Shown piece after piece: positions 60,149 to 64,000 of a stretch of DNA of 64,000 nucleotides; the first letter of the stretch is position 1; each line of letters opens with the position of its first letter. Below the pieces are notes generated by a model. It ran no database searches, was not told the origin of the DNA, and saw only the letters and a program-made list of their open reading frames with translations. The position numbers and the translations under genes are program-made. The stretch comes from JAGVSR01 sp964458265. GTDB taxonomy: Bacteria; Pseudomonadota; Alphaproteobacteria; Rhizobiales; Hyphomicrobiaceae. Location: NCBI GenBank assembly GCA_964458265.1, contig CAYWIF010000004.1, positions 1 through 64,000 of the forward strand, written 5' to 3'.

Positions 60149-60574
60149 TCAGACCGGCAGCGCGGGTGGTCGAAGAAGAGGATAGCGAAGTTCGCCCAGC
60201 GCCAGGCTTGAACGATCGATCGAAAGATTGACTGCGTAACTGTCGAACGACTTATCGGCGACGCTCGATTCAACGAGAGCCATCACCGCATGGCAGCACG
60301 GCCCGTGGATGTGTGCTCCGGCAGGGTCGTCGCCGGGCACGTCGCATACGCCCTCATTGCAAACTTTGGCCGCGGCGTCCGATTGATCGTCCGCGCCATT
60401 GTAGAACACAGCCGCATGGGCGTGATGAGCACCACCGTCATGAGCGCCGTGAGCATAATCCGCATGATGATCGGAGTGATTACCTACGTGGTTGGCAACG
60501 CGCTGCCCCGCGCCCTGTCCCACAACGGACATGACGGCAAAGAACACCAGGACGATGCGCGCGACGAACCTCAT
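60149..60574 (-). CDS. His-rich secreted protein, first gene of metal-efflux operon
   Basis: The start MRFVARIVLVFFAVMSVVGQ gives 141 residues with a signal peptide. The mature part is very His-rich (HVGNHSDHHADYAHGAHDGGAHHAHAA), has an isolated Cys pair GPCCHAV, and ends LGELRYPLLRPPALPV, a tail seen in small proteins that precede czc/cus operons. It probably buffers or senses metal in the periplasm. 183 bp separate it from the adaptor gene; a longer in-frame start lacks a signal peptide. Confidence 0.7.
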   Translation of the reverse strand: MRFVARIVLVFFAVMSVVGQGAGQRVANHVGNHSDHHADYAHGAHDGGAHHAHAAVFYNGADDQSDAAAKVCNEGVCDVPGDDPAGAHIHGPCCHAVMALVESSVADKSFDSYAVNLSIDRSSLALGELRYPLLRPPALPV

Positions 60575-60689
60575 TATTGATAGACTACCATAAACAGCCG
60601 CCAGGATACAAACCCGCCATGGCGTTACGAATGGGGCGAACAGCTGGTTCCGCCCGGCCTTAATCACTTAAACACTATGCGCCTGAAAA

Positions 60690-60764
60690 TGGCGCTCCCT
60701 ACGGGAGTCGAACCCGTCTTTCAAGATTGAAAATCTCGCGTCCTAACCGATAGACGAAGGGAGC
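60690..60764 (-). tRNA. tRNA-Glu (anticodon UUC)
   Basis: On the minus strand the sequence folds as a complete cloverleaf: acceptor GCTCCCT/AGGGAGC, D-arm GTCT...GGAC, anticodon stem CGAGA/TCTTG with loop TTTTCAA (anticodon TTC at positions 34-36), T-arm ACGGG/CCCGT with TTCGACT loop, discriminator G and encoded CCA. The T-loop and anticodon identify glutamate. It lies between the metal operon and recJ. Glu-tRNA is also the source of 5-aminolevulinate for tetrapyrroles, but nothing special links it to this cluster. Confidence 0.97.
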
Positions 60765-60819
60765 AGCGCGGGCTCGGTATAGGGGGGTTTGCGGCAGGGT
60801 GCAAGCCGCCTGGTCCGCG

Positions 60820-60836
60820 GGCGGCAGAACGCCGCC
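60820..60836 (-). terminator. Hairpin directly after recJ stop
   Basis: GGCGGC and GCCGCC arms (60820-60825 and 60831-60836) form a 6-bp stem with a 5-nt loop immediately after the recJ stop codon. No T-run follows, so it is at most a weak or Rho-assisted terminator. Confidence 0.35.
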
Positions 60837-62696
60837 TTACGCCTGCCGGCGGGGGTCGGCGGCGTCCTCGATGGTCAACTCGATCTTCTCCCGGCCGCCC
60901 CACGTATCCCGCTTCAGCGAACCGGCGACGTGCACCGGCATACCCCCCGAATTCTGCAGGAGCTCGCCCAGCGGTTGCCCGATGGCGCGGAACGCGACGC
61001 CTTCCAGCCGTGACCCGTCGGCCGCCTCCAGCACGCAGCGCAGATGCGCTTCACCCACCTGCTTGGCGAACTTCACGCGCACGGCCGGAAACGCGAACCG
61101 TGGCTGCGGATTGCCTTGCCCATAGGGGCCCGCCCGCTCGACGAGATCCATCAATCCATCGGTCACACCGGATGGCACCAGCGCGCCGTCGATGTCGAAC
61201 CCCACCTGCGCCCGCGCCGCCGAAGCCGCGCCGGAAAGCTCGGCGGCAAAGTAAGCTTCGAGCGCCGGCAGCCGGTCGCGCGCCATCGTCAGACCCGCCG
61301 CCATCGCGTGCCCGCCGCCCTTTTGCAACAGGCCCTCGGCCACCGCGCCGCGCACCGCCGCGCCGATATCGACGCCAGCGACCGAGCGTAGCGAGCCGGT
61401 TCCGATTGCGATTTTGGACCCCGCCTGTTTCTCCCACGCGATGACGCAGCTCGGCCGCCCGAACCGGTCCACCAGACGGCTTGCCACGAGGCCCACGACA
61501 CCCTTGTGCCACGTCTCGGAACCCGCGACGATGATCGGCAAGTCCGGGTTCTCGGCAACACGCCGGTCGGCGTCCGCGAAGGCCTCTTCCAGCATCTGCG
61601 TCTCGATGACTTTGCGTTCTTTGTTCAGCCGGTCGAGCAGCGCGGCAATTTTCTGCGCGTCAAGCTCGTCATCGGTGGTCAACAGCCGGGCGCCGAGGGC
61701 GGCGTCACCGATGCGCCCGCCCGCATTGATGCGCGGACCCAGAATATAGCCAAGGTGGTACGTCGTCGGCGCCTGATTGAGTCCGGCCACGTCAAAGAGC
61801 GCCCGTAATCCAATGTTCTCGCGTGATTTCATCACGGCGAGGCCCTTGCGCACGTACGCCCGGTTGAGCCCGGTAAGCGGCACCACATCCGCCACCGTGG
61901 CGAGCGCGACGAGATCGAGATCGGAAAGAAGATCGGGCGGCGCAATGCCGTCACCATAATATCCGCGCTGCCGCAGACTGCGCATGACCGCGACGAGGAC
62001 GAGAAACACGACACCGGCCGCACAAAGATGCCCCTGCCCCGAGACATCATCCTGCCGGTTCGGATTGACGAGGCCCATGACGTCGGGAAGCATCTCGTCG
62101 GCCTGATGGTGGTCGATGACGAGAATGTCGGCGGCGAGTTTCTTCGCCGCTGCCATGGTCTCAAAGCTCGTCGTGCCGCAATCGACCGTAACGATCAGCT
62201 TCGCGCCCTCGGCAACGAGCGCATCAAGCGCGGCGATGTTGGGGCCGTAACCTTCGAAAATGCGATCGGGAATATAAATGCGTGATCGCGTGCCGTGCGA
62301 CGTCAAAAACCGCGCCAGCAGCGCCGACGAGCAGGCCCCATCGACATCGTAGTCGCCGAAGATGGCCACGGGTTCCCGACGCACGATCGCTTCCGCGATC
62401 CGCTCCGCCACCCGCGCCATGCCGGCGAGCGACGCGGGATCAGGCATCAGTGCCTTGACGCTCGGATCGAGAAACACCGGCACGTCGCCGAGCGCCACCC
62501 CCCGCGCCGCCAATACGCGGCCGAGCAGTTCCGGCAGGCCGTGCTGCTGACTGATGGCGAGCGCAAGATTTTGCCCGCCGGGTGCCAGCCGCTCGCGCCA
62601 CGCATACCCGCGCGCCGATCGCGAAACGCCCAGGAACGCCGGCAAAGCGTCCCCGCCCGCCGTCTCTACAGTCCGCCGCTTTCTGACTGCCGTCAT
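60837..62696 (-). CDS. recJ: Single-stranded-DNA-specific exonuclease RecJ
   Basis: RecJ is the 5'-3' ssDNA exonuclease of recombination and mismatch repair. The start MTAVRKRRTVETAGG gives 619 residues; a 55-codon extension upstream has no family similarity. Motifs are intact: GDYDVDGACSSALLARFL (motif I), VTVDCGTTS, and the DHH motif VIDHHQADEMLPDVMGLVNPN, then the DHHA1 GGRIGDAALGARLL and the substrate-binding GGGHAMAAGLT. Divergent from the aminotransferase. Confidence 0.96.
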   Translation of the reverse strand: MTAVRKRRTVETAGGDALPAFLGVSRSARGYAWRERLAPGGQNLALAISQQHGLPELLGRVLAARGVALGDVPVFLDPSVKALMPDPASLAGMARVAERIAEAIVRREPVAIFGDYDVDGACSSALLARFLTSHGTRSRIYIPDRIFEGYGPNIAALDALVAEGAKLIVTVDCGTTSFETMAAAKKLAADILVIDHHQADEMLPDVMGLVNPNRQDDVSGQGHLCAAGVVFLVLVAVMRSLRQRGYYGDGIAPPDLLSDLDLVALATVADVVPLTGLNRAYVRKGLAVMKSRENIGLRALFDVAGLNQAPTTYHLGYILGPRINAGGRIGDAALGARLLTTDDELDAQKIAALLDRLNKERKVIETQMLEEAFADADRRVAENPDLPIIVAGSETWHKGVVGLVASRLVDRFGRPSCVIAWEKQAGSKIAIGTGSLRSVAGVDIGAAVRGAVAEGLLQKGGGHAMAAGLTMARDRLPALEAYFAAELSGAASAARAQVGFDIDGALVPSGVTDGLMDLVERAGPYGQGNPQPRFAFPAVRVKFAKQVGEAHLRCVLEAADGSRLEGVAFRAIGQPLGELLQNSGGMPVHVAGSLKRDTWGGREKIELTIEDAADPRRQA

Positions 62697-62909
62697 CCCG
62701 GATGCCTCATTCGATTCGCTCGATTGAGTTGACCACCCGAACCCGCCCCAAGCGAGACATCCCCTGGAATTGCCAACAGAGTTGTTGCCACATCCGTGCG
62801 GCGCCGCCGTCCTCCGCGTCCGCCTTGACCGGCCAATCGGCGCCTGAATAGGTAGTGACACGCATCATAAGCCGCTCCTGCGGGAAGCCTCATAGCAAAG
62901 CGCCATTCC

Positions 62910-64000
62910 ATGTCAGCGATGAGTTCACGACCGGACCCCGCGCGCGTGTCAGCGCTCCTTGCCCGCGAACGCACGCACTTTGCCGAACGCACGCCGAAGT
63001 CGAAAGCGCTTGCTGAGCGGACCGCCGCGCACTGGCTCAATGGCGTCCCGATGCACTGGATGGTCGATTGGGGCACCCCCTATCCGCTGTTCGTGGCCGA
63101 AGCGCGCGGCGTCGCTCTCACCGACGCCGACGGTCACGCTTATGTCGATTTCTGCCTTGGCGACACGGGCGCCATGTTCGGCCACTCGCCGCCCGCCGTT
63201 GCCGAGGCCATCCGCCGGCAGGCCGATCGCGGGCTGACCACCATGCTGCCAAGCCCCGACGCGGCAGTTGTCGGTGAACTCCTGTCCGCACGCTTCAAGC
63301 TGCCGTTCTGGCAGGTGACGGCAACCGCCTCCGACGCCAACCGCTCCGTCATCCGCTGGGCGCGCGCCGCCACCGGCCGCCGCAAGCTGCTCGTTTTCAA
63401 CGGCTGCTACCACGGTGCAGTGGACGATACGTTCGTGACCCTGGAGAACGGCAAGCCGCGCAACCGTCCCGGCCTCGTCGGCGAAGTGCGCGACGTCACC
63501 GCCGACACGCGCGTCATCGAATTCAACGACATCGAAGCGCTTCGATCTGCCCTCGAAGACGAAAGCGTGGCGCTCGTCCTTGCCGAACCCGTGATGACCA
63601 ACTGCGGCATTGTGCTGCCCGAACCAGGCTATCACGACGCGCTGCGACGCCTCACCCGCAAGCACGGCACATTGCTGTGCATCGACGAAACCCACACCAT
63701 CTCTTCCGGTGCCGGCGGCTACACCGCCACCCACGGCCTCGACCCCGACTTCTTCGTCATGGGCAAGCCGGTTTCCGGCGGTGTCCCGGCCGCCATCTAC
63801 GGCTGGACCCATGCCGTCGATGAAAAAATCAAGGCGTACATGGCAAACCGCGAAAGCGGCTACAGCGGCATCGGTACAACGCTGTCCGGCAGCGCACTTC
63901 AACTCGCGTGTATGCGCGCCGTGCTCGAAACGATCCTTACCGATGAAGTCTATGCCCGCGCCCTGCCTGTAGCCGAACGTCTCGAAAGTGGGATCGGCGA
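62910..64000 (+). CDS. Class-III PLP-dependent aminotransferase (partial, runs off window)
   Basis: An open frame of 363 codons continues past the right edge. It resembles glutamate-1-semialdehyde aminomutase and related class-III transaminases: LTDADGHAYVDFCLGDTGAMFGHSPPAV, GCYHGAVDDTF, the PLP-contacting IDETHTISS and the Schiff-base Lys286 in MGKPVSGGVPAA. The phosphate-binding TATASDANR departs from the SGTEA usual in GSA aminomutase, so a true HemL role is doubtful; an amino-acid or amine transaminase is likelier. Upstream lies a 213-bp gap shared with recJ, no gene seen. Confidence 0.85.
   Translation, partial: MSAMSSRPDPARVSALLARERTHFAERTPKSKALAERTAAHWLNGVPMHWMVDWGTPYPLFVAEARGVALTDADGHAYVDFCLGDTGAMFGHSPPAVAEAIRRQADRGLTTMLPSPDAAVVGELLSARFKLPFWQVTATASDANRSVIRWARAATGRRKLLVFNGCYHGAVDDTFVTLENGKPRNRPGLVGEVRDVTADTRVIEFNDIEALRSALEDESVALVLAEPVMTNCGIVLPEPGYHDALRRLTRKHGTLLCIDETHTISSGAGGYTATHGLDPDFFVMGKPVSGGVPAAIYGWTHAVDEKIKAYMANRESGYSGIGTTLSGSALQLACMRAVLETILTDEVYARALPVAERLESGIG

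Noticed and set aside
60690..60764. tRNA-Glu as a mobile-element attachment site
   Set aside because: No integrase gene or duplicated tRNA 3' end was seen nearby.
1..64000. CRISPR arrays, insertion sequences, integrases or phage genes
   Set aside because: No regularly spaced repeats, transposase-like proteins or terminal inverted repeats were seen; gene content and orientation look vertically stable.

Overview
The window is a high-GC stretch of an alphaproteobacterial chromosome. It is dominated by a nearly complete purple-bacterial photosynthesis gene cluster (positions 1 to about 37,510), followed by 26 kb of ordinary and metal-related genes. Gene order (bchF-N-B-H-L; ppaA-ppsR-bchG-bchP; crtE-crtF-bchC-X-Y-Z-pufQ-B-A-L-M), BChl a-type enzymes (bchX/Y/Z, bchF, bchC) and spirilloxanthin-type carotenoid genes (crtI, B, C, D, E, F, no crtA seen) fit an anoxygenic phototrophic alphaproteobacterium, probably of the Hyphomicrobiales. 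The genus cannot be fixed from sequence alone.

Layout. 1-7,550 (minus): bchL (cut by the left edge), bchH, bchB, bchN and bchF, nearly all joined by 4-bp ATGA or short overlaps. 7,550-7,850: divergent control region with PpsR-type palindromes. 7,851-13,866 (plus): regulators ppaA and ppsR, then bchG, a PucC-family transporter and bchP. 13,953-15,469: a small membrane protein and an unusual degenerate CbbY-like HAD domain fused to a CBS pair, sandwiched between bchP and the Mg-chelatase genes. 15,483-23,886: bchI, bchD, bchO, crtI, crtB, dxs. 23,887-24,881: three tiny membrane-protein genes. 24,878-27,288 (minus): crtC and crtD. 27,407-37,453 (plus): crtE, crtF, bchC, bchX, bchY, bchZ, pufQ, pufB, pufA, pufL, pufM, closed by a strong hairpin; no pufC or pufX follows.

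37,644-44,360: lipid A phosphoethanolamine transferase, PiT phosphate permease, a Nudix protein, a degenerate EAL-domain membrane protein and an SDR-like protein lacking the catalytic Tyr-Lys pair. 44,363-48,606 (minus): an HAE1-type RND efflux pump with its adaptor. 48,838-53,258 (minus): a SYLF lipoprotein-like protein and a likely copper-handling operon (DUF2946 protein, TonB-dependent receptor, YcnI-PCuAC fusion). 53,436-54,668: two small or hypothetical proteins. 54,691-60,574 (minus): a heavy-metal RND efflux operon bracketed by His-rich secreted proteins. Then tRNA-Glu(UUC), recJ, and a class-III aminotransferase running off the right edge.

How it works together. The cluster supplies isoprenoid precursor (dxs), carotenoids (crt), BChl a from protoporphyrin IX onward (Mg-chelatase BchH/I/D, both nitrogenase-like reductases BchL/N/B and BchX/Y/Z, BchF, BchC, BchG, BchP) and the LH1-reaction-centre polypeptides. 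PpsR-type TGT-N12-ACA palindromes sit in front of bchF/ppaA, bchG, crtI, crtD/crtE and bchC. The bchC pair has the classical 8-bp separation. bchG, crtI and bchC share one promoter layout, consistent with coordinated repression by the PpsR and PpaA encoded in the same cluster.
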